From Hedera helix (Eukaryota; Streptophyta; Magnoliopsida; Apiales; Araliaceae), in contig OX359266.1 of the NCBI GenBank assembly GCA_947179155.2, positions 14,584,098 to 14,648,097 of the forward strand: DNA of 64,000 nucleotides, written 5' to 3'. Below, piece after piece: positions 22,813 to 37,034 of the stretch. The position numbers and the translations under genes were made by a program. How positions within the stretch are numbered: position 1 is the stretch's first letter; each line of letters starts with the position of its first letter. The notes under the pieces were generated by a model. It was not told where the DNA came from and made no database searches. It worked only from the letters and a program-made list of their open reading frames with translations.

Positions 22813-24748
22813 GCTGTGTACTCAATCCTTATTCATTTGCAACATACATATCATTTTGTCTTCATTTCGTTTCAATTAAGTTTTCAATTAACCTTTACAT
22901 TCTCTTCTCTCTCTACCCGTCTTACCCTTTTTCTAACTTTCATTCCAGAATATTGGAATGTCTGTCAGGAATATCCACAATTGTTCAATAATTGTGAAGC
23001 AGCTTGAATAAATAAGAATAGCTTTTTCATAAAACTTTTCATAAGACTTTTGCTTACAAAACATAACCTTTGTTTTTGCTGAGGGGTCTTAAAGACCAAT
23101 GAACACGTTAAGAATATTAACAATCACAAAGACTGCTAATACCCAAGGGTCATTTAACCATGAAAACGTTAAGAATATTAACAGTCACCAGGACTGAAAT
23201 ATCCAAAGGTCATAAGACCGTATATTCGTTAAGAATATTAGCAATCACAAAGATTGCCATATCCAATTGGTACGCCAGGTGATCAGCCTATTGTACTGCT
23301 TTTGTTGTGCACAACATTTTTTTCCTTTTTCCTTTGGGTTGAACCGTGTTAACCAACCCCCTGTACCATATCCCCTTTGCAGGGTTGTTCACCTCGGCAT
23401 TTAAAACATTTGCTTTATCCATTATCTGGATTCCAAAAACATTTACCAATTTCTTTAGCAGAATGGTCTAGCCGAAACAAATGACATAGACTCACATCAA
23501 TAAACTGTTCATTTACTGGAATTTGAACTTTTCAAAAGTTCACTTTCACTGTCATTGGTTCAAAACTTGAACCCAAGAAAATCTTTTTTAAAAAAAGCTT
23601 CATAATACCGCACAATCTTAGCAGTACGTTGAGAATTCGGTCACTTTTAGACCTCTTAATACCGTACTGTACTAAAAGTACGTTGAGAATTCCGCCATTT
23701 TATCATTTCACACCATATTCAACAGTGTGACAATGATTTCATAAATACATTTTGAAAATTTTAAAATAACTTTGTCTAGTCGAATCAATTGGCATAGACC
23801 ATGAATCACGGAATTTTAAAAATCACTTTTTGATACTTGAACAAAACATTTCGATAATCTAGCATAGCTAGAAGAGTGGATTGCCTACCCAATCCTAATA
23901 ATCTTTTCTTTACTTCATTTCATAATTCCTTTACTCCTTTCTTATAATTCTATTTCTTCATATATCCTTAATCTTAGTCAATATCTGAGAACTATTTATC
24001 TCAACTTATGGCTCTCTACTCTAACCCAACCCTGTTCATCAAACTTGCCACGCATTTGGGCTCAGGAACTTACCACAATCACATGGTTCACGGAGCTTGT
24101 CCTAGTCAGGCTATAGTCGCCCATTCGCTGAGGGGCTCCACCACATAATCATGAGTCACGAACTTACTATACGCTTGGGTTCTCAGAACACGTAACTAAC
24201 CTTAACTTTACTCTTTCTCTTCTCCTATCTATCAGACACATATAGAAGAAAAGAATCACCTTTTCAACATACATAACTGATACCGTGACGCTGGATCTCC
24301 ACTGATTATCACAACAAGAAGCTAAGCAAGTACAAATCCCCGTCCCATACCGAGGAAATGCACACTCGGCCACTACCATGAGTCCTCAATGAAAAATCCC
24401 ACATACCCTAACATTCCTCACGTTCCTTTACTCAGCTTTTTTTTCTTTACTCAACTTTTCCTTTGCTTTTCTTTAATCTGATATGAATTTTATCAAATCA
24501 TATCTTACTTTTCACAACTCTTTAAGAGTCCATTTTCATCACATTGATCGCTTTTGATCCTTTATCATTTCTTATTATCTTATCTTAAGATATCATTATC
24601 ATTTCTTGATCCTGAATTTCCAAAATTCATTTCTCTTTGACTCAGCTCATCTAGAGTCCTCTTCTTTGCTATTCCTTCTTTCATACACAAGGATCATAGC
24701 CTAAGGTACTCCTACCTAAGGTCTATAACCCAACTGCTCTGATACCAC
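22813..24748 (-). mobile_element. Truncated internal region, first copy of the 6.25-kb repeat
   Basis: Matches 29,062-30,998 almost base for base. It starts 36 bases short of where the intact internal region meets its LTR, so the neighbouring PPT and a third LTR are missing on the left. It is non-coding: no gag or pol motif is seen on either strand. It contains three 60-bp tandem units beginning CGTTAAGAATATTA (about 23,106-23,270), then GGTGATCAGCC (23,278-23,288), TTGTGCACAAC, CAGGGTTGTTC and TCTAGCCGAAAC. It ends with the tRNA-iMet PBS. Confidence 0.8.
24736..24747 (-). other. Primer-binding site, tRNA-iMet type (first copy)
   Basis: The minus strand reads TGGTATCAGAGC one base after LTR A. 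The identical site in the second copy is at 30,986-30,997. Confidence 0.85.
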
Positions 24749-27700
24749 TGTAACGCCCCGAGATCCCACCTTCCTTAATTCAATCCATTAGTGTCTGGAT
24801 AATATACTCATTAACTTTAAACCACTTTAAATGGAATCTCGTGCGTTAAAAACTTAACCTTTAACCTTTGAAATCATTTAGTTGACCATAAATTCGGTAC
24901 ATATATATTTATTTATTTTTTTAACAAACTTATTTAACTTATAATCCTTACCTGTCTCAGGATCGCAACGTTTACTTTACTATTCATTAGCATTTAGGTT
25001 GACACTTATTAATTACGACCTAGTCTATTCCATTTCATAATCAACTACATATACATTCAAGATTTACATAACTTATAAAGAAAATTTCGCCATGAACCAT
25101 CTATACATGGCCCTGTTTATAAATACCTGTTTTGCACCTGACCCTGTGCACATATACCTGTACCTGTTCATATATACAATCCACCATTATATCTATATCC
25201 ATGCATATATCCATATACATTTATAACATACATGCGAGTTCCTTTATATACATGCTCGACTTATCATAATAACACAATCCACAAGCCTCATTACCTTCTA
25301 TAACTACAATGATACATACATTCACTTTTAACTATATGGATTTATAAACCATACACTCATTTGCTTCCATCTAGCTTTAATACATATCTGATTTACATGA
25401 ATATTTCACATGTATCAAATTCTTCATGCTTATCTATTCCATCAACGATCTTTTACCTGAGCTGCACCGGAATTCTCCGGCCTTCTTGTACTTTACCTGA
25501 AATGTTAGTACATAGCAAGAATGAGCATAAAGCTCAACAAGTTAATCAGATAACACCTTGCATGCTCACAATCTATAATATGCGTCATGCCTCGCTTACT
25601 TTACCATGTTATGCTCAAATATCACGTATTGCATTTAACAGTTAGCTCACGTTGTGGCACGGAGTGCCCATCTCAACTATCATATAATTCACGTAGTTCA
25701 ATTAGTACTTTTAGGTCTGAAAAACTTGCCTGTACGCTTTTATTTAACTTAACCTTTACCGCCTCGCTTGGCCTTGTCAATCATTTCTTGCCTCGGGTTG
25801 CTAGTCCGAACCTTATCTGTCAATTCATAACTTATACATCAATATAGGATCATAAAACTTAACAATCTTAGTCAAACTTAACTTATAATTACACGACCCA
25901 TCGTTTCTAATCATTTCACATTTGATGTATTATACCTCACATAGGTTAATAATACATCCTAGCTCTTTCCCGACCTTTTTCACAACCTTTAACTTGATTT
26001 GGCTTAGCTTTGGGCATGATTCCTTATGCCATTCATCATTTCATTATACCTTAATACCCTTTACATAGTCTATTTTTATCAATCTAGGGTTTACATAACT
26101 TATCTCTATCATTTAATATCAAAACATTTCATTTCGGGTCAAAAATATCATTTTTTTGAAATCTGTCAACCGCGGCCTAGGCCGGCTTTTGGCCTAAGAA
26201 GCCACGGCCCCGGCCGTGACCTCTCAGCCAATTCTGGCCCCGGCCGTGGTTTTGCCTTGAAAATTTGGCCCCGGCCGTGGCCCTCTTTTCTGCCAAAAAC
26301 TGAAATTTTGATTTTTGCTGCTGCTTTGGTGAATTTTAATTCCTTAACCGTACATCCAATTGATACCAAATTTGGTACACATGTAGACCTCATACCATAG
26401 TATTTTATAAAATTTTCCTTTGCCTCATTTGGATCTTTACAATCAGAGATACACTTGCCCATAGGAGGCCTGTTCATAACATTTTTAGACTTAGAAAACT
26501 TTTGAACTTTGAAATCCAACTTTGTGATTTTTGGCCATAAGCTTTAAAACTTCATTCCAACACTTGACATAGTTCACATAACTTATATATGACATGTCCA
26601 AGCTTCAAAACCATAAAACTTCGCACGAGGCGAGTTTTGTCCATAAAATCCGTCTCGAGTCGAAACGATCGATTTCGATCGTTCGAAACTCATTTCCATT
26701 CAAATTTCCTTCCGTTGATTACCAAATCAACCTAAACACATATAATAACATAAAACTTAATCATTTGACTCCCTTTTACCTTTAATTTCTCAAAATTGTC
26801 AAAAATCACACTTTGACGTCATTTTCATCGACTTTTCACAAATTTCTCATTTCCAAAACATAAGCTATTCTTGGCCCCTTTGTGCAATACTTGATTATAA
26901 CTCATCATTTATCACATATAGCACATAATTGACTTGTATGGGCCTTCAAAATCTTTAAAACTTTTCAAATGAACTTATTTTTCCAAAAGGTTCGTTTTGA
27001 CCGTCGGCGAACGTTTTAAATATTTAAAATCCACATTTGTCGTCATACGAACCAAATAACTTCCAAATCAACTTGAACACGTGTATTTATATCAACCTTA
27101 TCTTTTTGGCCTTATTTGATCATCAATTACACAAAATGGCCAAAATTACACATTAATATCACTTTGTCAACTTTACGCATTTCCATCCTTAAACCAATCT
27201 TCAATCTTTAAACTCTATACTTCACATAAATAATCATATACACATACAACCACTTTAGGTGATCACAAAACTTCTATACGCATCTTCCAAGTCACTTTAC
27301 AGATTATTACGTAGTCTATACACAAAGTATAGCCTAATATTCAAACTTTTCCTTAACAACTCATAGTTTGCTTCCATTTATGGACTTAGATTGCTTATTA
27401 GCATAAAAATACACATGATTTCTTCATGATCAACCTTTATAATAAGTGTTTCACTACTTCCATCAACTTTTAACACATATTCCTCCTTAAATCATAAGTT
27501 CTAGCTTTGAACACATGCATGAATAGCATATTACCTTTGTTTTACCACTTTAAAACTTAGGGTTTCATGATTAATCACATATAAAGCATGTAACTTACAT
27601 AATCTTTACATCTTGCTACTTGTTCATGCATGGATACTCTTATTCTTGGATTTAAATCCATAAACTTCAAGCTTTAAAACAAGAACATAGTTATACCTTG

Positions 27701-29025
27701 CTTGATGACCAACTTGTTGACATGGATAGCTTCCTCATGTCATGTTCTTCCCTTTTTCTGCTTGCTACTTGATCAATTAAGCTTCCTAGCTTCTTGGATT
27801 TCAAGCTTTCATGGCTTCCACTCTTTTCTCTCTCTTTCTCTCTTTGCTAATAACTTCGAATGGTTTATAATGAACCAAAACTGGATGACTACACATATAC
27901 ATATATAAGTGATATGTATTTCCAACAACTAACCATCTTGGTTAGTTTTAACTCAAGCAAGGTTAGGGCTAGTTATGTCATTTCCCTTCCATCTTTAATG
28001 GCACAATGGACATTTCACACAACTAGGATACCATGGGCATTTCCAAACTTGTCAAAGGCATCATTGACTTTAGCCATAAACTCTAGGAATTTAATTTCCC
28101 TATAATACATAAATTGCTTATTTTTCATTTAAATCAATTCCTTTTTGATCCAAACTTGTCCCATTATGCTTGACCTTTATTGCATCATCAAATACTCCAT
28201 AATTGGCTTGTCCCATATTACTTGTCACACTTTGAACATCAAATTTCATTAATTAATAATAATTCACCATAATTGTCAATTTACATAATATTCATTCTTA
28301 ATTATCTACGAACCATTTCGGTTCCATATTCTATAAATTTCAAGTATCGACATCTTAATGTAGTCAACTTGCTCAATTCTTGCCATAAACCGCTTCCTCG
28401 AGAAGCGAACCTCGACCGGATTACCAAAATCCATCGTCATTTAACCTTATAACTCATATAACTAGTTACGACCTTTAAGTCATTACCTTCGCACACATTG
28501 CCCATATTTACATCATACTTGCTCATCACATTCTTTCTGCACCTCATCGGGGTATCACCTTTTTGTATTTACGAATCGCAACAACGATTATCTTATAACA
28601 ATCAATTAACATCAATTTCATAGTAACTTTCAAATATACATATATCATTCCTTTAATACTTCGTTCATCCCTAATATGCCAATTAGGTCAATCTGTTTCT
28701 TCTTTTCTGCACATACTGCCTTACCTTAACTTTCCACTTCTGTACCCTCGCCTCTCCAGGCCTATTCATTAAACTCATTATTAGCTTTCATAACTACAAC
28801 TCAATTCACTTATGCTGTCCTCATTTACTTAACTCTTCTTTCTATATTCAATTTCATATACATATTCTCACATTACATCTACCACATAGGTCATTTAACA
28901 CATTGCTTACATAATAAATCATTCCTTAATACTTTCTAACATTCAACACTAGGTTTTACTGCTAACCTTTACTTAATTATCCAAAATCCTTATTTAGAAA
29001 TCCTGTCAAATCCTGGGGTGTCACA
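24749..29025 (-). repeat. LTR A (Tekay-like, 4.28 kb)
   Basis: Plus-strand ends are TGTAACGCCCCGAG and GGGTGTCACA, so in element sense it starts TGTGACACCCC, typical of Tekay/Del chromoviruses with LTRs above 4 kb. On the plus strand, block AGCAAGAATGAGCATAAAGC lies at 25,514. A GC-rich island at 26,166-26,290 has three GGCCCCGGCCGTG words, and AACGATCG-attt-CGATCGTT forms a hairpin (26,664-26,683). The small open frames over the GC island, on both strands, are not considered genes. No splice sites or coding motifs are seen. Confidence 0.85.
26203..26280. repeat. GC-rich palindrome cluster in LTR A
   Basis: CACGGCC-CC-GGCCGTG is a perfect 7-bp-arm palindrome at 26,203-26,218. GGCCCCGGCCGTGG recurs at 26,236-26,249 and 26,267-26,280, about 31 bases apart. 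The same cluster occurs in LTR B at +6,250. Confidence 0.85.
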
Positions 29026-30998
29026 TTCACCCCTCCTTCATAAAATTTCGTCCTCGAAATTTGCTGTGTACTCAATCCTTATTCATTTGCAACATACATA
29101 TCATTTTGTCTTCATTTCGTTTCAATTAAGTTTTCAATTAACCTTTACATTCTCTTCTCTCTCTACCCGTCTTACCCTTTTTCTAACTTTCATTCCAGAA
29201 TATTGGAATGTCTGTCAGGAATATCCACAATTGTTCAATAATTGTGAAGCAGCTTGAATAAATAAGAATAGCTTTTTCATAAAACTTTTCATAAGACTTT
29301 TGCTTACAAAACATAACCTTTGTTTTTGCTGAGGGGTCTTAAAGACCAATGAACACGTTAAGAATATTAACAATCACAAAGACTGCTAATACCCAAGGGT
29401 CATTTAACCATGAAAACGTTAAGAATATTAACAGTCACCAGGACTGAAATATCCAAAGGTCATAAGACCGTATATTCGTTAAGAATATTAGCAATCACAA
29501 AGATTGCCATATCCAATTGGTACGCCAGGTGATCAGCCTATTGTACTGCTTTTGTTGTGCACAACATTTTTTTCCTTTTTCCTTTGGGTTGAACCGTGTT
29601 AACCAACCCCCTGTACCATATCCCCTTTGCAGGGTTGTTCACCTCGGCATTTAAAACATTTGCTTTATCCATTATCTGGATTCCAAAAACATTTACCAAT
29701 TTCTTTAGCAGAATGGTCTAGCCGAAACAAATGACATAGACTCACATCAATAAACTGTTCATTTACTGGAATTTGAACTTTTCAAAAGTTCACTTTCACT
29801 GTCATTGGTTCAAAACTTGAACCCAAGAAAATCTTTTTTAAAAAAAGCTTCATAATACCGCACAATCTTAGCAGTACGTTGAGAATTCGGTCACTTTTAG
29901 ACCTCTTAATACCGTACTGTACTAAAAGTACGTTGAGAATTCCGCCATTTTATCATTTCACACCATATTCAACAGTGTGACAATGATTTCATAAATACAT
30001 TTTGAAAATTTTAAAATAACTTTGTCTAGTCGAATCAATTGGCATAGACCATGAATCACGGAATTTTAAAAATCACTTTTTGATACTTGAACAAAACATT
30101 TCGATAATCTAGCATAGCTAGAAGAGTGGATTGCCTACCCAATCCTAATAATCTTTTCTTTACTTCATTTCATAATTCCTTTACTCCTTTCTTATAATTC
30201 TATTTCTTCATATATCCTTAATCTTAGTCAATATCTGAGAACTATTTATCTCAACTTATGGCTCTCTACTCTAACCCAACCCTGTTCATCAAACTTGCCA
30301 CGCATTTGGGCTCAGGAACTTACCACAATCACATGGTTCACGGAGCTTGTCCTAGTCAGGCTATAGTCGCCCATTCGCTGAGGGGCTCCACCACATAATC
30401 ATGAGTCACGAACTTACTATACGCTTGGGTTCTCAGAACACGTAACTAACCTTAACTTTACTCTTTCTCTTCTCCTATCTATCAGACACATATAGAAGAA
30501 AAGAATCACCTTTTCAACATACATAACTGATACCGTGACGCTGGATCTCCACTGATTATCACAACAAGAAGCTAAGCAAATACAAATCCCCGTCCCATAC
30601 CGAGGAAATGCACACTCGGCCACTACCATGAGTCCTCAATGAAAAATCTCACATACCCTAACATTCCTCACGTTCCTTTACTCAGCTTTTTTTTCTTTAC
30701 TCAACTTTTCCTTTGCTTTTCTTTAATCTGATATGAATTTTATCAAATCATATCTTACTTTTCACAACTCTTTAAGAGTCCATTTTCATCACATTGATCG
30801 CTTTTGATCCTTTATCATTTCTTATTATCTTATCTTAAGATATCATTATCATTTCTTGATCCTGAATTTCCAAAATTCATTTCTCTTTGACTCAGCTCAT
30901 CTAGAGTCCTCTTCTTTGCTATTCCTTCTTTCATACACAAGGATCATAGCCTAAGGTACTCCTACCTAAGGTCTATAACCCAACTGCTCTGATACCAC
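29026..30998 (-). mobile_element. Complete internal region, second copy of the 6.25-kb repeat
   Basis: About 2 kb between LTR A and LTR B. A minus-strand PPT (AAATTTTATGAAGGAGGGGTGAA, given here as its key part GGAGGGGTGAA) lies at about 29,026-29,050 and a tRNA-iMet PBS at 30,986-30,997. It is non-coding and carries the same three CGTTAAGAATATTA units and blocks as the first copy. An element with LTRs and priming sites but no proteins is non-autonomous and would depend on a Tekay-like partner. Confidence 0.82.
30986..30997 (-). other. Primer-binding site, tRNA-iMet type (second copy)
   Basis: The minus strand reads TGGTATCAGAGC one base after LTR B, identical to 24,736-24,747. Confidence 0.85.
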
Positions 30999-33900
30999 TG
31001 TAACGCCCCGAGATCCCACCTTCCTTAATTCAATCCATTAGTGTCTGGATAATATACTCATTAACTTTAAACCACTTTAAATGGAATCTCGTGCGTTAAA
31101 AACTTAACCTTTAACCTTTGAAATCATTTAGTTGACCATAAATTCGGTACATATATATTTATTTATTTTTTTAACAAACTTATTTAACTTATAATCCTTA
31201 CCTGTCTCAGGATCGCAACGTTTACTTTACTATTCATTAGCATTTAGGTTGACACTTATTAATTACGACCTAGTCTATTCCATTTCATAATCAACTACAT
31301 ATACATTCAAGATTTACATAACTTATAAAGAAAATTTCGCCATGAACCATCTATACATGGCCCTGTTTATAAATACCTGTTTTGCACCTGACCCTGTGCA
31401 CATATACCTGTACCTGTTCATATATACAATCCACCATTATATCTATATCCATGCATATATCCATATACATTTATAACATACATGCGAGTTCCTTTATATA
31501 CATGCTCGACTTATCATAATAACACAATCCACAAGCCTCATTACCTTCTATAACTACAATGATACATACATTCACTTTTAACTATATGGATTTATAAACC
31601 ATACACTCATTTGCTTCCATCTAGCTTTAATACATATCTGATTTACATGAATATTTCACATGTATCAAATTCTTCATGCTTATCTATTCCATCAACGATC
31701 TTTTACCTGAGCTGCACCGGAATTCTCCGGCCTTCTTGTACTTTACCTGAAATGTTAGTACATAGCAAGAATGAGCATAAAGCTCAACAAGTTAATCAGA
31801 TAACACCTTGCATGCTCACAATCTATAATATGCGTCATGCCTCGCTTACTTTACCATGTTATGCTCAAATATCACGTATTGCATTTAACAGTTAGCTCAC
31901 GTTGTGGCACGGAGTGCCCATCTCAACTATCATATAATTCACGTAGTTCAATTAGTACTTTTAGGTCTGAAAAACTTGCCTGTACGCTTTTATTTAACTT
32001 AACCTTTACCGCCTCGCTTGGCCTTGTCAATCATTTCTTGCCTCGGGTTGCTAGTCCGAACCTTATCTGTCAATTCATAACTTATACATCAATATGGGAT
32101 CATAAAACTTAACAATCTTAGTCAAACTTAACTTATAATTACACGACCCATCGTTTCTAATCATTTCACATTTGATGTATTATACCTCACATAGGTTAAT
32201 AATACATCCTAGCTCTTTCCCGACCTTTTTCACAACCTTTAACTTGATTTGGCTTAGCTTTGGGCATGATTCCTTATGCCATTCATCATTTCATTATACC
32301 TTAATACCCTTTACATAGTCTATTTTTATCAATCTAGGGTTTACATAACTTATCTCTATCATTTAGTATCAAAACATTTCATTTCGGGTCAAAAATATCA
32401 TTTTTTTGAAATCTGTCAACCGCGGCCTAGGCCGGCTTTTGGCCTAAGAAGCCACGGCCCCGGCCGTGACCTCTCAGCCAATTCTGGCCCCGGCCGTGGT
32501 TTTGCCTTGAAAATTTGGCCCCGGCCGTGGCCCTCTTTTCTGCCAAAAACTGAAATTTTGATTTTTGCTGCTGCTTTGGTGAATTTTAATTCCTTAACCG
32601 TACATCCAATTGATACCAAATTTGGTACACATGTAGACCTCATACCATAGTATTTTATAAAATTTTCCTTTGCCTCATTTGGATCTTTACAATCAGAGAT
32701 ACACTTGCCCATAGGAGGCCTGTTCATAACATTTTTAGACTTAGAAAACTTTTGAACTTTGAAATCCAACTTTGTGATTTTTGGCCATAAGCTTTAAAAC
32801 TTCATTCCAACACTTGACATAGTTCACATAACTTATATATGACATGTCCAAGCTTCAAAACCATAAAACTTCGCACGAGGTGAGTTTTGTCCATAAAATC
32901 CGTCTCGAGTCGAAACGATCGATTTCGATCGTTCGAAACTCATTTCCATTCAAATTTCCTTCCGTTGATTACCAAATCAACCTAAACACATATAATAACA
33001 TAAAACTTAATCATTTGACTCCCTTTTACCTTTAATTTCTCAAAATTGTCAAAAATCACACTTTGACGTCATTTTCATCGACTTTTCACAAATTTCTCAT
33101 TTCCAAAACATAAGCTATTCTTGGCCCCTTTGTGCAATACTTGATTATAACTCATCATTTATCACATATAGCACATAATTGACTTGTATGGGCCTTCAAA
33201 ATCTTTAAAACTTTTCAAATGAACTTATTTTTCCAAAAGGTTCGTTTTGACCGTCGGCGAACGTTTTAAAATATTTAAAATCCACATTTGTCGTCATACG
33301 AACCAAATAACTTCCAAATCAACTTGAACACGTGTATTTATATCAACCTTATCTTTTTGGCCTTATTTGATCATCAATTACACAAAATGGCCAAAATTAC
33401 ACATTAATATCACTTTGTCAACTTTACGCATTTCCATCCTTAAACCAATCTTCAATCTTTAAACTCTATACTTCACATAAATAATCATATACACATACAA
33501 CCACTTTAGGTGATCACAAAACTTCTATACGCATCTTCCAAGTCACTTTACAGATTATTACGTAGTCTATACACAAAGTATAGCCTAATATTCAAACTTT
33601 TCCTTAACAACTCATAGTTTGCTTCCATTTATGGACTTAGATTGCTTATTAGCATAAAAATACACATGATTTCTTCATGATCAACCTTTATAATAAGTGT
33701 TTCACTACTTCCATCAACTTTTAACACATATTCCTCCTTAAATCATAAGTTCTAGCTTTGAACACATGCATGAATAGCATATTACCTTTGTTTTACCACT
33801 TTAAAACTTAGGGTTTCATGATTAATCACATATAAAGCATGTAACTTACATAATCTTTACATCTTGCTACTTGTTCATGCATGGATACTCTTATTCTTGG

Positions 33901-35254
33901 ATTTAAATCCATAAACTTCAAGCTTTAAAACAAGAACATAGTTATACCTTGCTTGATGACCAACTTGTTGACATGGATAGCTTCCTCATGTCATGTTCTT
34001 CCCTTTTTCTGCTTGCTACTTGATCAATTAAGCTTCCTAGCTTCTTGGATTTCAAGCTTTCATGGCTTCCACTCTTTTCTCTCTCTTTCTCTCTTTGCTG
34101 ATAACTTCGAATGGTTTATAATGAACCAAAACTGGATGACTACACATATACATATATAAGTGATATGTATTTCCAACAACTAACCATCTTGGTTAGTTTT
34201 AACTCAAGCAAGGTTAGGGCTAGTTATGTCATTTCCCTTCCATCTTTAATGGCACAATGGACATTTCACACAACTAGGATACCATGGGCATTTCCAAACT
34301 TGTCAAAGGCATCATTGACTTTAGCCATAAACTCTAGGAATTTAATTTCCCTATAATACATAAATTGCTTATTTTTCATTTAAATCAATTCCTTTTTTAT
34401 CCAAACTTGTCCCATTATGCTTGACCTTTATTGCATCATCAAATACTCCATACTTGGCTTGTCCCATATTACTTGTCACACTTTGAACATCAAATTTCAT
34501 TAATTAATAATAATTCACCATAATTGTCAATTTACATAATATTCATTCTTAATTATCTACGAACCATTTCGGTTCCATATTCTATAAATTTCAAGTATCG
34601 ACATCTTAATGTAGTCAACTTGCTCAATTCTTGCCATAAACCGCTTCCTCGAGAAGCGAACCTCGACCGGATTACCAAAATCCATCGTCATTTAACCTTA
34701 TAACTCATATAACTAGTTACGACCTTTAAGTCATTACCTTCGCACACATTGCCCATATTTACATCATACTTGCTCATCACATTCTTTCTGCACCTCATCG
34801 GGGTATCACCTTTTTGTATTTACGAATCGCAACAACGATTATCTTATAACAATCAATTAACATCAATTTCATAGTAACTTTCAAATATACATATATCATT
34901 CCTTTAATACTTCGTTCATCCCTAATATGCCAATTAGGTCAATCTGTTTCTTCTTTTCTGCGCATACTGCCTTACCTTAACTTTCCACTTCTGTACCCTC
35001 GCCTCTCCAGGCCTATTCATTAAACTCATTATTAGCTTTCATAACTACAACTCAATTCACTTATATTGTCCTCATTTACTTAACTCTTCTTTCTATATTC
35101 AATTTCATATACATATTCTCACATTACATCTACCACATAGGTCATTTAACACATTGCTTACATAATAAATCATTCTTTAATACTTTCTAACATTCAACAC
35201 TAGGTTTTACTGCTAACCTTTACTTAATTATCCAAAATCCTTAGGGGTGTCACA
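30999..35254 (-). repeat. LTR B (Tekay-like, 4.26 kb)
   Basis: Differs from LTR A by about ten substitutions, one extra A near 33,270, and a 22-base loss just before the GGGTGTCACA end (about 35,243). It carries the same GC-rich palindromes (32,453-32,530) and the same blocks. In element sense this is the 5' LTR of the complete copy. The next bases are GATACCC, the start of LTR C sequence. Confidence 0.85.
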
Positions 35255-37034
35255 GATACCCTCACTTGGATGTATAGATTCATGTCTTACGGATATTTCT
35301 TTGATATCAATAATTCTTATCTATCTGAAATTCACAGTATTAGATGATAAGTGTGTTCCTAGAATAGAGGAGCAACTCTCTATTCTTACGGAACTCCTTA
35401 AATCATTTCACACCCTCATTTAGATGTATAGTTCATATAGATACTGTACTAAATCAGTACAACATTCTAACAATCTATAAATGTAAGTACAACACAATAA
35501 ATGTATCAAAAGATGATAATATATTTCATTACTTTGATTTCGGTTACATAGATTTCCAAACAACGTATTGTTATTACATCAAAGTCTTAAAAGACTTAAA
35601 TTGTACAAGTAAAGGCAATAAACCTAATCTAACAATGTCTCTTTACATCGGACTTCACAATCGAACGATCTGGATTATCTTTTAATACTGCAAATGAAAT
35701 AATGTTTGCAAGGATGAGCTACAAATGCTCAGCAAGATTCAAATAAAATGAATAGACTACTCACACTGTGTTTGAATTCGAAAGAACCTTTAGTTCAAAA
35801 AATTTCCATTTGTATATATTGAGGTTTGATTTGTCAAACCAACACATTATGGTTTCTGTCAGTCAAATGACTTAGAAACCATAGGTTGATCTGTTCAATC
35901 GAACTTAATAATCATTCCAAGAGGTCATGTAGACTTAAGAATCATTGATTTGGTTATTTAACAGGAGATCAGCCTGTTTATAACCTAGGAGTATGCATAT
36001 CATCCTACCAGTGTTCTAGACACACTGAGGCCAGTCCATTTGACTGCCTAAACCACGAGTCAGTGTACAACTGCCCAGTAACCACTCTTTATATAAAGAG
36101 GAAAATTATCAGTATATATTTTGTACCAAACAAAATTGGTTTCCATTCAACACTTTGTACTTTGATAATTTATCAAGTCTAAGTCACGCAAATAAATAGT
36201 TCAACTCCTTAAGTTATGCTTGAATAATAAGCAATAACTTCCCAATAATAGATAATACAAACAAATGAATTTAATGAATTCAAATAATAAGTTTGTACAT
36301 AAATGTACAAGGTCAAAAAGAATTATCATAATATGTATTTCACACAATTAAGAATTTCATAAGTCAAATGAAATTCAACAGTTAAAATATGATATTGCAC
36401 AGAGTGCAAAAGACAATAAAGTTGCTCAATGAAATGAGTTAGGGTTTAGAAAACTTGCACAATAAGTACGAGTATTGAAGAAAGACTTGCACAATAAAAT
36501 AAGTTCAAGAAAACTTGCTCAATGAGAATAAGTTTAAGAAAGAAAACTTGCCTGGTAATCGTATGTGGTATTTAGACTTGTATTTATAGCCTAAATATAT
36601 TTATTATATAACAACAATAATTATTAGAATATATAAAATTATATATTCAATTTAATTAATTAAATACGTTTATGATTCGGTGTCAATTCGTCACTTTAAT
36701 TGTTGTATTGGATGTTATATAGTGTTTATATATTTTATCCATTTCTAATTAATTTATTAAAGGCTTATATTTTAATTTTATAAAATTTGTCCGTCGCTAA
36801 AAGTTAATTTAAAAGCACCATAGATTGATTTTTAGTTAATTAACATTATATCCGTCGCTAAAAATATTTCAATTAATTTTATTATTAAAGTTTATTAAAT
36901 TTATGATTTATTGATATAGCTATGGATTCAATCCGTCGCTAAATGTGATTTATAAAGAATTTATAAAAATCTGTCACTAAGTCTATTACTAAAGGTATTT
37001 TATTTTTAATTTCCTAATTAAGTCTGCCACTGAG

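Larger units (their letters stand above)
22813..35254. repeat. 6.25-kb head-to-tail tandem duplication
   Basis: Unit 1 is 22,813-29,061 and unit 2 starts at 29,062. The offset is 6,250 bases, becoming 6,251 after a one-base insertion. The order internal-LTR-internal-LTR is what unequal recombination between LTR element copies produces. I counted about a dozen base differences over roughly 6.2 kb, most of them transitions, so the duplication is very recent compared with the other elements here. Confidence 0.9.

Noticed and set aside
24736..24747. tRNA gene signal at the TGGTATCAGAGC sites
   Set aside because: Only the 12-base primer-binding match is present next to an LTR; there is no cloverleaf.
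26166..26519. Overlapping open frames on both strands of LTR A (repeated at 32,416-32,769) as conserved proteins
   Set aside because: They exist because the GC-rich palindromes lack stops. Their identity between copies reflects the tandem duplication, not selection on protein.
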